Origin: Thalassobius sp049116315 | Lineage (GTDB): Bacteria; Pseudomonadota; Alphaproteobacteria; Rhodobacterales; Rhodobacteraceae | NCBI GenBank assembly: GCA_049116315.1 | Contig: JAGDZD010000004.1 | Coordinates: forward strand, 248,001-312,000 | Direction of reading: 5' to 3' | DNA: 64,000 bases | Shown here: positions 1-9,021 of the stretch, one piece after another | Position numbering within the stretch: position 1 is the stretch's first letter | Layout of the letters: every line of letters begins with the position of its first letter | Notes under the pieces: generated by a model | Told to the model about the DNA's origin: nothing | What the model saw: the letters and a program-made list of their open reading frames with translations, nothing else | The model's database searches: none | Translations under genes and position numbers: made by a program

Positions 1-1
1 C

Positions 2-337
2 GAAAGCGAAGCCGCGTTTCGGGCCGCCCTGGCGCGGATCACCCAAAACAGCGATGCGGTCGAAGATCAACGCATCGCGCAGGAACTGGCCGTTCTGGCG
101 GTCAAAGCGGATGTCACCGAGGAAATGGACCGCCTGCATGCCCATGTCGGGGCGGCGCATAAACTTTTGCAAGAACGCAAACCTGTTGGGCGGAAATTCG
201 ATTTTCTCATGCAAGAATTCAATCGCGAGGCCAACACCCTGTGTTCGAAATCGCAAAACAAACAACTGACGCAGGTTGGGCTTGATCTTAAAACAGTGAT
301 CGACCAAATGCGCGAACAAGTTCAAAACGTAGAGTAA
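2..337 (+). CDS. yicC: YicC/YloC family endoribonuclease, C-terminal part
   Basis: Partial gene; its start lies left of the window. The open frame from base 2 encodes the C-terminal YicC/DUF1732 region: an ADVTEEMDRLHAHV-like helix, then GRKFDFLMQEFNREANTLCSKS, which is split here as GRKFDFLMQEFNRE and NTLCSKS, and a terminal QMREQVQNVE. YicC proteins are stress-related endoribonucleases acting on RNA in the cytoplasm. The gene lies 12 bp ahead of gmk, a pairing common in proteobacteria, so the two are probably co-transcribed. The family call is firm; the function is known only from homologues. Confidence 0.9.
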   Translation, partial: ESEAAFRAALARITQNSDAVEDQRIAQELAVLAVKADVTEEMDRLHAHVGAAHKLLQERKPVGRKFDFLMQEFNREANTLCSKSQNKQLTQVGLDLKTVIDQMREQVQNVE

Positions 338-349
338 GAAAGCAGAGTT

Positions 350-988
350 ATGCAACGACGTGGCCTCTTGATCATCCTGTCTTCACCATCTGGCGCAGGC
401 AAATCCACTTTGACCCGTCGGTTGCGTGACTGGGATCCGTCAATCCAGTTCTCGGTCTCTGCCACGACCCGCGATCCACGCCCGGGCGAAGAGGATGGCA
501 AAGACTACCGTTTCCTGACGCAGGACCAATTTCGTCGCGATGTGGCCGAAGGTGAAATGCTGGAGCATGCGCATGTGTTCGGCAACTTCTACGGCTCACC
601 CAAAGGACCCGTGCAAGCGGCGATTGATCGCGGAGAAGACGTGCTGTTTGATATCGATTGGCAAGGCGCGCAGCAGATCGTCAACTCGGCCCTTGGGGCC
701 CATACGTTATCGGTCTTTATCCTGCCACCATCGATCACCGAATTGCATCGCCGTTTGGTCAGTCGTGGCCAAGACAGCGACGAGGTTATCGCCAAACGGA
801 TGCAGAAAAGCTGGGACGAAATCAGCCATTGGGGCAGCTATGACCATGTGCTGATCAATGACAACTTGGATGATACTGCCACAGATCTTCAGAAAATTGT
901 CGAAGCCACGCGCTTGCGCCGTTTGCAACAGCCTGCCTTGCTGGAACATGTGCGCAAACTGCAAACCGAGTTTGAGGAGCTGAAATGA
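350..988 (+). CDS. gmk: Guanylate kinase
   Basis: Phosphorylates GMP (and dGMP) to GDP with ATP in purine nucleotide metabolism. The 212-residue protein has the expected length and a P-loop SPSGAGKS near residues 12-19. It also has the GMP-binding stretch SVSATTRDPRPGE and the conserved FGNFYGSPK and DIDWQGAQQI segments. It follows yicC by 12 bp, and its TGA overlaps the next start by four bases (ATGA), so translational coupling to the carbonic-anhydrase-like gene is likely. Nothing unusual is seen. Confidence 0.97.
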   Translation: MQRRGLLIILSSPSGAGKSTLTRRLRDWDPSIQFSVSATTRDPRPGEEDGKDYRFLTQDQFRRDVAEGEMLEHAHVFGNFYGSPKGPVQAAIDRGEDVLFDIDWQGAQQIVNSALGAHTLSVFILPPSITELHRRLVSRGQDSDEVIAKRMQKSWDEISHWGSYDHVLINDNLDDTATDLQKIVEATRLRRLQQPALLEHVRKLQTEFEELK

Positions 989-1515
989 CCCTGTATCTCT
1001 TGGATGGCATAGCGCCACAGACGCCACAAGATGGTGATTTCTGGGTGGCACCGGATGCCAATGTGATTGGGAAAGTTGCCTTGGAAAGCGCCAGTTCGGT
1101 CTGGTTTGGCTGCACGCTGCGCGGTGACACCGAAGAAATTCGTGTTGGGGCTGGCAGCAACGTTCAGGAAAACTGTGTGCTGCATACAGATCTGGGCTAC
1201 CCGCTGGTGATTGGGTCTGGTTGCACAATTGGGCACAAGGCCATGCTGCACGGCTGTCGCATCGGGGACAACAGCTTGATCGGCATGGGCGCAACAGTGT
1301 TGAACGGCGCAAAGATCGGCAAAAACTGTCTGATTGGGGCAGGGGCCTTGATCACGGAAAACAAAGAGATCCCGGATGGATCCTTGGTTATGGGCGCGCC
1401 GGGCAAAATTGTACGGCAACTCGATGAGGCTGCCATTCAGGGCCTGCGCCAAAGTGCCTTGCACTATCAAGCCAACATGCGGCGCTTCCGCGCCGGATTG
1501 ACCCCTCAAAGCTGA
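985..1515 (+). CDS. Gamma-class carbonic anhydrase-like protein (left-handed beta-helix)
   Basis: A 176-residue hexapeptide-repeat protein of the YrdA/PaaY/gamma-carbonic anhydrase group. Three histidines sit where the zinc ligands of the family lie: His67 (VLHTD), and His84 and His89 (IGHKAMLHG, spaced five apart). The repeated [VI]-G-x-[GN] turns between residues 25 and 140 give the beta-helix. The start overlaps the gmk stop by four bases. It may hydrate CO2, but many family members show weak or no activity, so the substrate is uncertain. Confidence 0.85.
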   Translation: MTLYLLDGIAPQTPQDGDFWVAPDANVIGKVALESASSVWFGCTLRGDTEEIRVGAGSNVQENCVLHTDLGYPLVIGSGCTIGHKAMLHGCRIGDNSLIGMGATVLNGAKIGKNCLIGAGALITENKEIPDGSLVMGAPGKIVRQLDEAAIQGLRQSALHYQANMRRFRAGLTPQS

Positions 1516-1524
1516 GACATCGTC

Positions 1525-2571
1525 ATGACCACACCCGCCATCCGCTCGCTCGTCGAGGCCGTTCCTTTGCCCACGCTTCTGATCGCGCAAGGCGTGCGGA
1601 TCGTTGGTGCCAACTTCAGAGCAGAAACCCTGCTGGGACAAACCATGCTGGGGCGGCATTTGACAACGGTGATCCGTCAACCATCTGTTCTAAGCGCAAT
1701 CGAAGCCTGTCAAGCGGATCGATCCCCCAAGATGGCGCGCTATATTTCAACCGAAGACCGCAATGAGCAGACATTTCAGGTGCATTGCAGCTACCTTGAT
1801 CTGGCGCCCGCAGCCGAAGGGGTGATGGTCAGCTTTGAAGACGTGACCGATGTCGAAGCTGTGGGGCAGATGCGCCGCGACTTTGTCGCCAATGTCAGCC
1901 ACGAATTGCGCACGCCGCTGACGGCCTTGACCGGTTTCATCGAAACCCTGCAAGGCCCCGCAGCAAACGACAAGAACGCGCAAGTGCGGTTCTTGGATAT
2001 CATGCTGAAAGAAGCCGAGCGGATGAACCGTCTGGTTGGGGATTTGCTGTCCCTCAGCCATGTCGAAGCAGAAGAGCGGATCCGCCCCTCACAAAGCGTC
2101 GATGTAGTCACCCTGTGCGATTCCACATTGCGCAGCCTGCATCCGGTGGCCGAACGTTCCAACGTGACCGTGTCACAAAACATGCCCAGCGACGAAGTGC
2201 TGGTGCCGGGGGATGAGGATCAACTGCGCCAAGTGCTGACCAACTTGACCGAAAATGCGATCAAATACGGTGGCAAAGATCAAACCGTGACGCTGTATGT
2301 GTCCAAGATCGAACGCGATCTGTCCTTGCGCGGTCCTGCGGTGCGAATTGCGGTGGTCGATACCGGACCGGGCATTGATCCGGTGCATGTGCCGCGATTG
2401 ACGGAACGGTTTTATCGCATCGACAGTCACAGATCCCGCGAGATGGGCGGCACTGGATTGGGTCTTGCGATTGTGAAGCATATTGTAAACCGCCACCGCG
2501 GACGGCTGAAAATCGAAAGCCAGCTGGGACGGGGCACTGTCTTTACTGTGATTCTGCCAGCGCTAGACTAG
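1525..2571 (+). CDS. phoR: Phosphate regulon sensor histidine kinase PhoR, soluble form
   Basis: 348 residues: an N-terminal PAS-like sensor region (about 1-110), a HisKA domain with phospho-acceptor His126 in NVSHELRTPLTAL, and an HATPase domain with N box NLTENAIKYGG, G1 DTGPGID and G2 GGTGLGLAIV. It lies directly upstream of pstSCAB-phoU-phoB, supporting PhoR rather than another kinase. I see no hydrophobic segment long enough to span a membrane, whereas E. coli PhoR is membrane-anchored. It would therefore be cytosolic, or held at the membrane through the Pst/PhoU complex. The Pho box lies downstream of it, so it is expressed apart from pstS. Confidence 0.9.
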   Translation: MTTPAIRSLVEAVPLPTLLIAQGVRIVGANFRAETLLGQTMLGRHLTTVIRQPSVLSAIEACQADRSPKMARYISTEDRNEQTFQVHCSYLDLAPAAEGVMVSFEDVTDVEAVGQMRRDFVANVSHELRTPLTALTGFIETLQGPAANDKNAQVRFLDIMLKEAERMNRLVGDLLSLSHVEAEERIRPSQSVDVVTLCDSTLRSLHPVAERSNVTVSQNMPSDEVLVPGDEDQLRQVLTNLTENAIKYGGKDQTVTLYVSKIERDLSLRGPAVRIAVVDTGPGIDPVHVPRLTERFYRIDSHRSREMGGTGLGLAIVKHIVNRHRGRLKIESQLGRGTVFTVILPALD

Positions 2572-2708
2572 TGGCGTCATTTGTCTAGAAAAGACGGGGA
2601 ATTTGGGGGAATTTCAATTTTCTCGTTAATTGCGTTTTTCCTTTAATTTCAGTGCCTAAGAAATTTCACCCAGAGATTTGTGTCAAAGTTTTTCGCCAAA
2701 CCCCTCAT

Positions 2709-2741
2709 CTGTCATGAAGTTGTTACATAGCTGTCACAAAA
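2709..2741 (+). promoter_or_regulatory. Pho box (three 11-bp repeats) ahead of pstS
   Basis: Three 7-mers recur at exactly 11-bp spacing: CTGTCAT (2709), TTGTTAC (2720) and CTGTCAC (2731). This is the layout of PhoB-binding Pho boxes, which consist of CTGTCAT-like direct repeats separated by 4-bp AT-rich spacers. A possible -10, CATTAT, begins at 2743. The site would let the PhoB encoded at 8323 activate pstS under phosphate limitation, making the operon autoregulated. Confidence 0.9.
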
Positions 2742-2821
2742 GCATTATCGAAGGGCTTTAGGACGCCCAGCAGAGGACATCACGATGGTGTTCCATTAAC
2801 CGAATTCAGGAGAGACTCCTT

Positions 2822-3862
2822 ATGTCGTTTGTGAAACTGACCGCTTCAACTCTGGCGATCGCTGCCGTTTCCGCAACCGCTGCTGTGGCCCGTGACCAAG
2901 TCCAAGTTGCTGGCTCGTCCACTGTACTGCCTTACGCCTCAATCGTAGCCGAAGCCTTTGGCGAAAACTTCGATTTCCCAACTCCAGTTGTTGAATCAGG
3001 CGGCTCTTCCGCTGGCCTGAAGCGCTTCTGTGAAGGTGTTGGCGAAAACACCATCGACGTTGCAAACGCATCGCGCAAAATCAAAGACAAAGAAATCAAA
3101 GCCTGTGCTGAAGCTGGTGTTACCGACATCATCGAAGTTCGCATCGGTTATGACGGCATCGTATTTGCCTCTGACATCAACGGCGAAAACTTTGCCTTCA
3201 CCCCAACTGACTGGTTCTTGGCTCTGTCCGACCAAGTTTTGGTAGACGGCGCATTGGTTGCCAACCCAAACACCACATGGGCCGATGTAAACGCATCTTT
3301 CCCAGCCCAAGCTCTGGCCGCCTACATCCCAGGCACCAAGCACGGCACACGTGAAGTGTTCGAAGACAAAGTGATCCTGGCCGGTTGTGAAGCCACTGGC
3401 GCATTCGAAGCCATCATGGCGGGCAACGGCGGCGACAAAAAAGCGGCTGAAAAAGCTTGTATCGCTCTGCGTACAGACGGCGTTTCTGTAGACATCGACG
3501 GTGACTACACTGAAACTCTGGCGTCCATCGAATCCAACAAAGACGGCATCGGCGTCTTTGGTCTGGCATTCTACGAAAACAACACAGACAAGCTGCAAGT
3601 TGCAACAATGTCTGACATCGTGCCTTCGACAGAGTCGATCGCAACTGGTGAATACCCTGTATCTCGTCCGCTGTACTTCTACGTGAAGAAAGCCCACATC
3701 GGCGTGATCCCAGGTCTGAAAGAATACGCTGAATTCTTCATCTCTGACGAGATTGCTGGCCCAGACGGCCCGCTGTCCGAATACGGTCTGGTTGCAGACC
3801 CAGAGCTGGAAGACACTCAGACTATCGTATCTGACGAAGCCGTAATGGGTTCTAACAGCTAA
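2822..3862 (+). CDS. pstS: Periplasmic phosphate-binding protein PstS
   Basis: 346-residue high-affinity phosphate-binding subunit of the Pst ABC transporter. The first 23 residues form a Sec signal peptide ending AVA before RDQVQVAGSSTV. The VAGSSTVLPY motif, a family hallmark, contributes to the phosphate site, as does ESGGSSAGLKRFC. Codon use is clearly more biased (many GTT, CTG, GCC, AAC) than in the neighbouring kinase, as expected for a heavily translated protein. A ribosome site (AGGAGAG) precedes the ATG. First gene after the Pho box; a hairpin separates it from pstC. Confidence 0.97.
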   Translation: MSFVKLTASTLAIAAVSATAAVARDQVQVAGSSTVLPYASIVAEAFGENFDFPTPVVESGGSSAGLKRFCEGVGENTIDVANASRKIKDKEIKACAEAGVTDIIEVRIGYDGIVFASDINGENFAFTPTDWFLALSDQVLVDGALVANPNTTWADVNASFPAQALAAYIPGTKHGTREVFEDKVILAGCEATGAFEAIMAGNGGDKKAAEKACIALRTDGVSVDIDGDYTETLASIESNKDGIGVFGLAFYENNTDKLQVATMSDIVPSTESIATGEYPVSRPLYFYVKKAHIGVIPGLKEYAEFFISDEIAGPDGPLSEYGLVADPELEDTQTIVSDEAVMGSNS

Positions 3863-3875
3863 TCGACTGCTGACA

Positions 3876-3912
3876 GAGAGGGACGGCTCAACCAGCCGTT
3901 CCTCTCACTTTT
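3876..3912 (+). terminator. Hairpin between pstS and pstC (attenuator or 3'-end stabiliser)
   Basis: A 13-bp stem (3876-3888 with 3894-3906, one G-T pair) encloses a 5-base CAACC loop and is followed by ACTTTT. Such intercistronic hairpins after a binding-protein gene usually stop part of the transcription or protect the upstream mRNA, giving more PstS than membrane subunits. The short T run suggests partial termination. Confidence 0.75.
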
Positions 3913-3942
3913 GGGACCTCTTCCAAAACAATCGGAGACAAC

Positions 3943-5415
3943 ATGCCTGTGTTCTGGCTCGTGCTGATCGTAACTGCTATGGCAGCGATCGGCTTTTTTA
4001 TCGGAAGACGACGCGCGCTAAATTCAGCGGGCGGTGATAGCCGAAATCTGCATTCCCTGCCATCCTACTATGGGTTCAACGTTGGCTTGATGACGTTTGT
4101 CCCCGCCACGATGGTTCTGATTGTTTGGGCCTTGGTTCAGCCCACTCTTATTGAAAATTCTGTGTCGCGGATGATCCCTGCTGACGTCATCTCCGAAGGC
4201 AGCAATCTGTCGTTGCTGATGTCGGATGTGCGTCGTGTTGCCGAAGGTTTGGACTTTGCGGTGAGCGAAGGCGTGCTGAGCGACGACGCGGCCAAGTCCC
4301 TAAAGACCGAGGCCACGGATGTGCGCGCCATGCTGGGCGAGATCGGCGTGGCGCTTGGATCCGACGTTCTCCCCGAGGTGCTGGACGCTGCGCAATCTTA
4401 TCGTCAAATGAACGCCAAAGGCGCGATGACAATGACCGTGCTTGTGCTGATTTTGGCCAGCATCGGTTTTGGCTTTTCGGTTCGACGCACTGACAAGGAT
4501 TTCCGCGCGCGTAACGTTGTCGAACGTGGCATTCTGATCTTGCTGATCGCGGCCGCTTCGATCGCGATTTTGACGACAATCGGCATCGTGATGTCGATGC
4601 TCTTTGAATCGATGAACTTCTTCAGTCTGCATGACTGGAAAGACTTCTTCCTTGGCACCACTTGGGCGCCAAACTTCCGCGGTGACTCGGAACTGTCGAT
4701 CCTGCCACTGCTGTGGGGCACGTTGTTCATTTCGATTGTGGCCCTGATTGTGGCCGTTCCAATCGGGTTGTTCGCCGCGATTTACCTGTCCGAATATGCA
4801 TCCAATTCGATGCGCAGTTTCGCCAAACCCCTGCTTGAGATCCTCGCGGGGATCCCGACCATTGTATATGGTCTGTTTGCCTTGGTGACCTTTGGTCCGT
4901 TTTTGATGCGGATCTTTGGCGAAAACGGCGTGTTGGGGGTTGATTGGATGACCGACGCACGCTCGGTGGCCACCGCTGGTATCGTCATGGGCATCATGTT
5001 GATCCCTTTCGTCAGCTCCTTGTCCGATGATATCATCAACGCGGTGCCGCAATCGATGCGCGACGGTTCATATGGCCTTGGGGCCACCAAATCCGAAACC
5101 ATTCGTCAGGTTGTTATCCCCGCGGCGCTGCCGGGCATTGTGGGGGCGATCCTGCTGGCGGCCAGCCGCGCCATTGGGGAAACGATGATTGTGGTGATGG
5201 GCGCCGGGGCGATCGCCCGCCTGTCCGTCAACCCACTCGAAGCCCTGACCACAATCACCACCCGTATCGTAAGCCAACTGACAGGGGACGGAGACTTCTC
5301 CAGCCCTGAAACACTTGTTGCCTTCGCTTTGGGCCTGACCTTGTTTGTTCTGACCTTGGGTCTGAACGTCTTGGCCCTGTACATCGTACGCAAATACCGG
5401 GAGCAGTACGAATGA
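3943..5415 (+). CDS. pstC: Phosphate ABC transporter permease PstC
   Basis: 490-residue inner-membrane permease. It is longer than E. coli PstC (about 320) because of an N-terminal region with a first membrane span (FWLVLIVTAMAAIGFFIG), a periplasmic stretch and further spans, as in the alphaproteobacterial form with the DUF3708 extension. The C-terminal half holds the ABC permease domain, with the EAA-type loop SYGLGATKSETIRQVVIPAALPGI near residue 380 that contacts PstB. A GGAGA ribosome site precedes the ATG. Its stop overlaps the pstA start by four bases. Confidence 0.95.
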   Translation: MPVFWLVLIVTAMAAIGFFIGRRRALNSAGGDSRNLHSLPSYYGFNVGLMTFVPATMVLIVWALVQPTLIENSVSRMIPADVISEGSNLSLLMSDVRRVAEGLDFAVSEGVLSDDAAKSLKTEATDVRAMLGEIGVALGSDVLPEVLDAAQSYRQMNAKGAMTMTVLVLILASIGFGFSVRRTDKDFRARNVVERGILILLIAAASIAILTTIGIVMSMLFESMNFFSLHDWKDFFLGTTWAPNFRGDSELSILPLLWGTLFISIVALIVAVPIGLFAAIYLSEYASNSMRSFAKPLLEILAGIPTIVYGLFALVTFGPFLMRIFGENGVLGVDWMTDARSVATAGIVMGIMLIPFVSSLSDDIINAVPQSMRDGSYGLGATKSETIRQVVIPAALPGIVGAILLAASRAIGETMIVVMGAGAIARLSVNPLEALTTITTRIVSQLTGDGDFSSPETLVAFALGLTLFVLTLGLNVLALYIVRKYREQYE

Positions 5416-6755
5416 CCGACACACCTTTTCCTAAAGGCGCGCCCAAAACTTCGATCCACGAAGTCGATGCGCGCACCAAAAAACGCAATGCTGCCGAAGC
5501 TCGGTTCCGCGCGTTTGGTCTGGCGGCCATTATCGCTGGCTTGTTGATGCTGGTTGTCTTGGTGACAACGATTGTTGGCAACGGTTATGGCGCCTTTCAG
5601 CAGACCTTTATCACGCTGAAAGTTGAGCTGCTGGAAAGCAAGCTGGACAAAAAGGCCACCGGTGACTTCGAAGTGATCAAGAAAGTTTCGACATTCGGCT
5701 ATAGCCCTTTGATGAGCCAAGCCTTTGAAACCAAAGTCGAAGAACTGGGCCTTGAAACCGACCTGAAAGCCAAGAAGATGGCGGCCTTGCTGTCCAAATC
5801 CGCGGCGGCTGATCTGCGCAACTATGTTCTGGAAGACATTTCCCGGATCGGTTCCACGGTCGAATTCACCTTTTTGGCCAACAGCCGGGTGGATGGCTAT
5901 CTCAAAGGCCGTGTGACCCGCGACAGCATCGCCAATGACAAAAACATCTCGGTGGCTCAGCTGGATTTGGTGGATCAACTCAAAGAGGCCGGCGTGATCA
6001 AGAAGCGCTTCAACCTCAACTTCATCATTGGGGCCGATGCCTCGGATCAACGCCCCGAAGCGGCTGGGATCGGCGTGGCGATGGCTGGCTCGTTCTTTAT
6101 GATGCTGGTTGTGTTGGGCTTGGCCTTGCCGATTGGTGTCGCGGCCTCGATCTATCTGGAAGAGTTTGCTCCAAAACGCTGGTGGACCGACGTGATCGAA
6201 GTGAACATTTCTAACCTTGCTGCGGTGCCGTCGATTGTGTTTGGTATCTTGGGCTTGGCCGTCTTCATCAACTATATGCATCTGCCACAATCCGCCCCGC
6301 TGGTGGGGGGGCTGGTGCTGACCCTGATGACACTGCCAACGATCATCATTTCGACACGCGCCTCGCTGAAAGCGGTGCCGCCGTCCATTCGCGATGCCGC
6401 CCTTGGGCTTGGCGCCTCAAAGATGCAATCGGTGTTTCACCATGTGTTGCCTCTGGCTGCACCTGGGATCCTCACCGGGACCATCATTGGTCTGGCCCAA
6501 GCGCTTGGTGAAACTGCCCCCTTGCTGTTGATCGGTATGATTGGCTTTATCGCGTCAAACCCACCTTCGGGGATCACCGAAGGTCTGTTGTCGCCCAACT
6601 CTGCAATGCCGGCCCAGATTTATGAATGGGCCAAACGGGCTGACCCTGCGTTCTATGAGCGCGCTTGGGGCGGCATTATTATCCTCCTGGTTTTCCTGGT
6701 GACTATGAACACGATTGCCGTGATTTTGCGCCGCCGCTTCGAACGCCGCTGGTAA
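5412..6755 (+). CDS. pstA: Phosphate ABC transporter permease PstA
   Basis: 447 residues, again longer than E. coli PstA. An N-terminal cytoplasmic and membrane segment and a periplasmic domain (the DUF3333-type extension, about residues 1-220) precede the permease domain. The EAA loop AALGLGASKMQSVFHHVLPLAAPGI marks the PstB contact. Overlap with pstC by ATGA implies coupled translation and a 1:1 PstC-PstA heterodimer. PstC and PstA both carry the long periplasmic additions, suggesting that these contact each other or PstS; that part is inference. Confidence 0.95.
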   Translation: MTDTPFPKGAPKTSIHEVDARTKKRNAAEARFRAFGLAAIIAGLLMLVVLVTTIVGNGYGAFQQTFITLKVELLESKLDKKATGDFEVIKKVSTFGYSPLMSQAFETKVEELGLETDLKAKKMAALLSKSAAADLRNYVLEDISRIGSTVEFTFLANSRVDGYLKGRVTRDSIANDKNISVAQLDLVDQLKEAGVIKKRFNLNFIIGADASDQRPEAAGIGVAMAGSFFMMLVVLGLALPIGVAASIYLEEFAPKRWWTDVIEVNISNLAAVPSIVFGILGLAVFINYMHLPQSAPLVGGLVLTLMTLPTIIISTRASLKAVPPSIRDAALGLGASKMQSVFHHVLPLAAPGILTGTIIGLAQALGETAPLLLIGMIGFIASNPPSGITEGLLSPNSAMPAQIYEWAKRADPAFYERAWGGIIILLVFLVTMNTIAVILRRRFERRW

Positions 6756-6777
6756 GCTGTTACAAAGGGAACATCAC

Positions 6778-7575
6778 ATGTATGACGCGCCTAATCTGGA
6801 GAAGACTGTGGACCAGAAAGAGATCAAGATCACCGCTGACAACGTTCAAGTTTTCTATGGTGAGACCCATGCGATCAAAGACGTAAACGTCCAGATCGCT
6901 GACAAGACTGTCACCGCCTTTATCGGCCCGTCGGGCTGTGGGAAATCAACCTTCCTGCGCACGTTGAACCGGATGAATGACACCATCGATATTTGCCGCG
7001 TTAAGGGCAATATCCTGTTGGATGGCGAAGACATCTATGACCCCAAAGTTGACCCGGTTCAGCTGCGGGCCAAAGTGGGGATGGTGTTTCAAAAACCCAA
7101 CCCGTTCCCCAAATCGATCTATGACAATATCGCCTATGGTCCCCGGATCCACGGTCTGGCTCGCTCCAAGGCGGACCTTGATGTTATCGTTGAGAAATCT
7201 CTGCGCCGTGGGGCGATTTGGGATGAGGTCAAAGATCGTCTGGATCAGCCCGGCACCGGCCTGTCAGGTGGACAGCAACAGCGCCTTTGTATTGCGCGCG
7301 CCGTCGCCACAGAACCCGAAGTTCTGCTGATGGACGAGCCGTGCTCTGCACTGGATCCAATTGCGACTGCACAGGTTGAGGAATTGATCGATGAACTGCG
7401 GGCCAGCTACTCGGTGGTGATTGTGACCCACTCTATGCAGCAGGCCGCCCGGGTCAGCCAAAAGACCGCGTTCTTCCACTTGGGCAATTTGGTGGAATAT
7501 GGCGACACCAGCCAGATCTTCACCAACCCGGTGGACCCACGCACCGAAAGCTACATCACAGGCCGTATTGGATAA
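6778..7575 (+). CDS. pstB: Phosphate ABC transporter ATP-binding protein PstB
   Basis: 265-residue ATPase that powers phosphate import. Walker A GPSGCGKST lies at residues 50-58, the signature is LSGGQQQRLCIARA near 163, and Walker B LLMDEPCSALDP follows. The family-typical phrase FQKPNPFPKSIYDNIAYGPRIHG is also present. It follows pstA by 22 bp and precedes phoU by 11 bp in the same operon. Besides transport, the Pst complex reports phosphate status to PhoR through PhoU. Confidence 0.97.
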   Translation: MYDAPNLEKTVDQKEIKITADNVQVFYGETHAIKDVNVQIADKTVTAFIGPSGCGKSTFLRTLNRMNDTIDICRVKGNILLDGEDIYDPKVDPVQLRAKVGMVFQKPNPFPKSIYDNIAYGPRIHGLARSKADLDVIVEKSLRRGAIWDEVKDRLDQPGTGLSGGQQQRLCIARAVATEPEVLLMDEPCSALDPIATAQVEELIDELRASYSVVIVTHSMQQAARVSQKTAFFHLGNLVEYGDTSQIFTNPVDPRTESYITGRIG

Positions 7576-7586
7576 GGACCCTCGCT

Positions 7587-8318
7587 ATGAACGATAATAT
7601 TATCGGTGACGAACATATCGTTAAATCCTTTGACCGTGACCTTGAGTCCATTCAGGCTCAGATCATGAAGATGGGGGGCTTGGTCGAAGAGTCGATCCTA
7701 AAAGCCGCTCAATCGCTGGAAGAGCGCGACGAAGAGCTGGCGGAATTGGTGCGCAACAGCGACAAAGCCATCGATGGCTTGGAAACGCTGATCAACGAAC
7801 AGGCAGCCATGCTGATTGCCCTGCGCTCACCAACGGCGACCGATCTGCGTGTTATCCTGACGGTGATGAAAATCGCCGGCAACCTAGAGCGCATTGGCGA
7901 TTATGCGAAGAACATGGCCAAACGCACAGGTGTGCTGGTTCAGATGTCTCCGATCAACGGGTCCCACTCGGCGATCCGGCGCATGGCTCGTGAAGTTCAG
8001 CTGATGCTGAAAGACGCGCTTGATGCCTATATCCAGCGTGACGCAGAACTGGCGATGGATGTGATCCAGCGCGACCAAGACGTTGACCAAATGTACAACG
8101 CTTTGTTCCGTGAGTTCCTGACCTTCATGATGGAAGACCCGCGCAATATCACGGCCTGCATGCACCTGCATTTCATCGCCAAAAACACCGAACGCATGGG
8201 CGACCATGTCACCTCGATTGCCGAACAGGTGATTTATCTGGTGAAAGGCGAAATGCCCGACGATCCGCGTCCCAAAGGCGATTTCACCTCGCTGGATCCG
8301 CAACTGGGTAAGGTCTAA
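7587..8318 (+). CDS. phoU: Phosphate transport system regulator PhoU
   Basis: 243-residue all-helical protein of two PhoU repeats. Each carries the metal-binding ERIGDYAKN-type motif: ERIGDYAKNMAKR in the first half and ERMGDHVTSIAEQV in the second. PhoU links the Pst transporter to PhoR and keeps the Pho regulon off when phosphate is plentiful. Because this PhoR has no visible membrane anchor, PhoU may matter more than usual for bringing it to the transporter; that is inference. Next gene phoB starts 4 bp on. Confidence 0.96.
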   Translation: MNDNIIGDEHIVKSFDRDLESIQAQIMKMGGLVEESILKAAQSLEERDEELAELVRNSDKAIDGLETLINEQAAMLIALRSPTATDLRVILTVMKIAGNLERIGDYAKNMAKRTGVLVQMSPINGSHSAIRRMAREVQLMLKDALDAYIQRDAELAMDVIQRDQDVDQMYNALFREFLTFMMEDPRNITACMHLHFIAKNTERMGDHVTSIAEQVIYLVKGEMPDDPRPKGDFTSLDPQLGKV

Positions 8319-8322
8319 AACG

Positions 8323-9012
8323 ATGTCCAGCTCGCAACCAACTGTGTTGATCGTCGAAGACGAACCCGCCCAGCGTGAAGTCTTGGCCTATAACCTCGAA
8401 GCCGAAGGGTTTCGGGTGGTCAAGGCAGACAATGGCGAAGATGCGCTGATCACGGTCGACGAAGAAAATCCCGATATCATCGTTCTGGATTGGATGTTGC
8501 CCAGCGTGTCTGGCATCGAAGTGTGTCGCCGCCTGAAGACCCGCAACGAAACCCGCAACATTCCCATCATCATGCTGTCAGCGCGATCCGAGGAAATCGA
8601 TCGGGTGCGCGGTCTGGAAACCGGTGCGGATGACTATGTTGTGAAACCCTATTCGTTGGTGGAACTGATGGCCCGCGTGCGCGCACAGCTGCGCCGGACC
8701 CGCCCGGCAACGGTTGGGGAACGTTTGGAATTCGAAGATATCATTCTGGACGCAGAAACCCACCGGGTGACGCGTGCGGAGATGGCGCTGAAACTGGGAC
8801 CAACCGAGTTTCGCCTGCTGTCGACGTTCATGGAAAAACCGGGCCGGGTCTGGAGCCGTGAACAACTGTTGGATCGGGTCTGGGGCCGCGACATCTATGT
8901 CGACACCCGAACAGTGGACGTGCACATCGGTCGCTTGCGCAAAGCGCTGACCCGTCATGGCGGCGAAGACCCCTTGCGCACAGTGCGCGGCGCGGGCTAC
9001 GCGCTTGGCTAA
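8323..9012 (+). CDS. phoB: Phosphate regulon response regulator PhoB
   Basis: 229-residue OmpR/PhoB-family regulator. The receiver has the acidic pocket EDE at 12-14, phospho-acceptor Asp56 (VLDWMLP) and the conserved Lys in VVKPYS. The C-terminal winged helix includes LGPTEFRLLSTFMEKPGRVWSREQLLDRVWG. It would bind the Pho box at 2709-2741. It is last in the pst operon and phoR is first but separately transcribed, so kinase and regulator bracket the transporter. Two hairpins follow its stop. Confidence 0.96.
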   Translation: MSSSQPTVLIVEDEPAQREVLAYNLEAEGFRVVKADNGEDALITVDEENPDIIVLDWMLPSVSGIEVCRRLKTRNETRNIPIIMLSARSEEIDRVRGLETGADDYVVKPYSLVELMARVRAQLRRTRPATVGERLEFEDIILDAETHRVTRAEMALKLGPTEFRLLSTFMEKPGRVWSREQLLDRVWGRDIYVDTRTVDVHIGRLRKALTRHGGEDPLRTVRGAGYALG

Positions 9013-9021
9013 CCACTGGCG

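Noticed and set aside
2563..2588. Hairpin CTAGAC/GTCTAG at the phoR end as a terminator
   Set aside because: Six-bp arms, 14-base loop and no T run; too weak.
5106..6290. 394-codon minus-strand frame opposite pstA
   Set aside because: Antisense shadow of a clear permease gene; composition His/Gln-rich with no motif.
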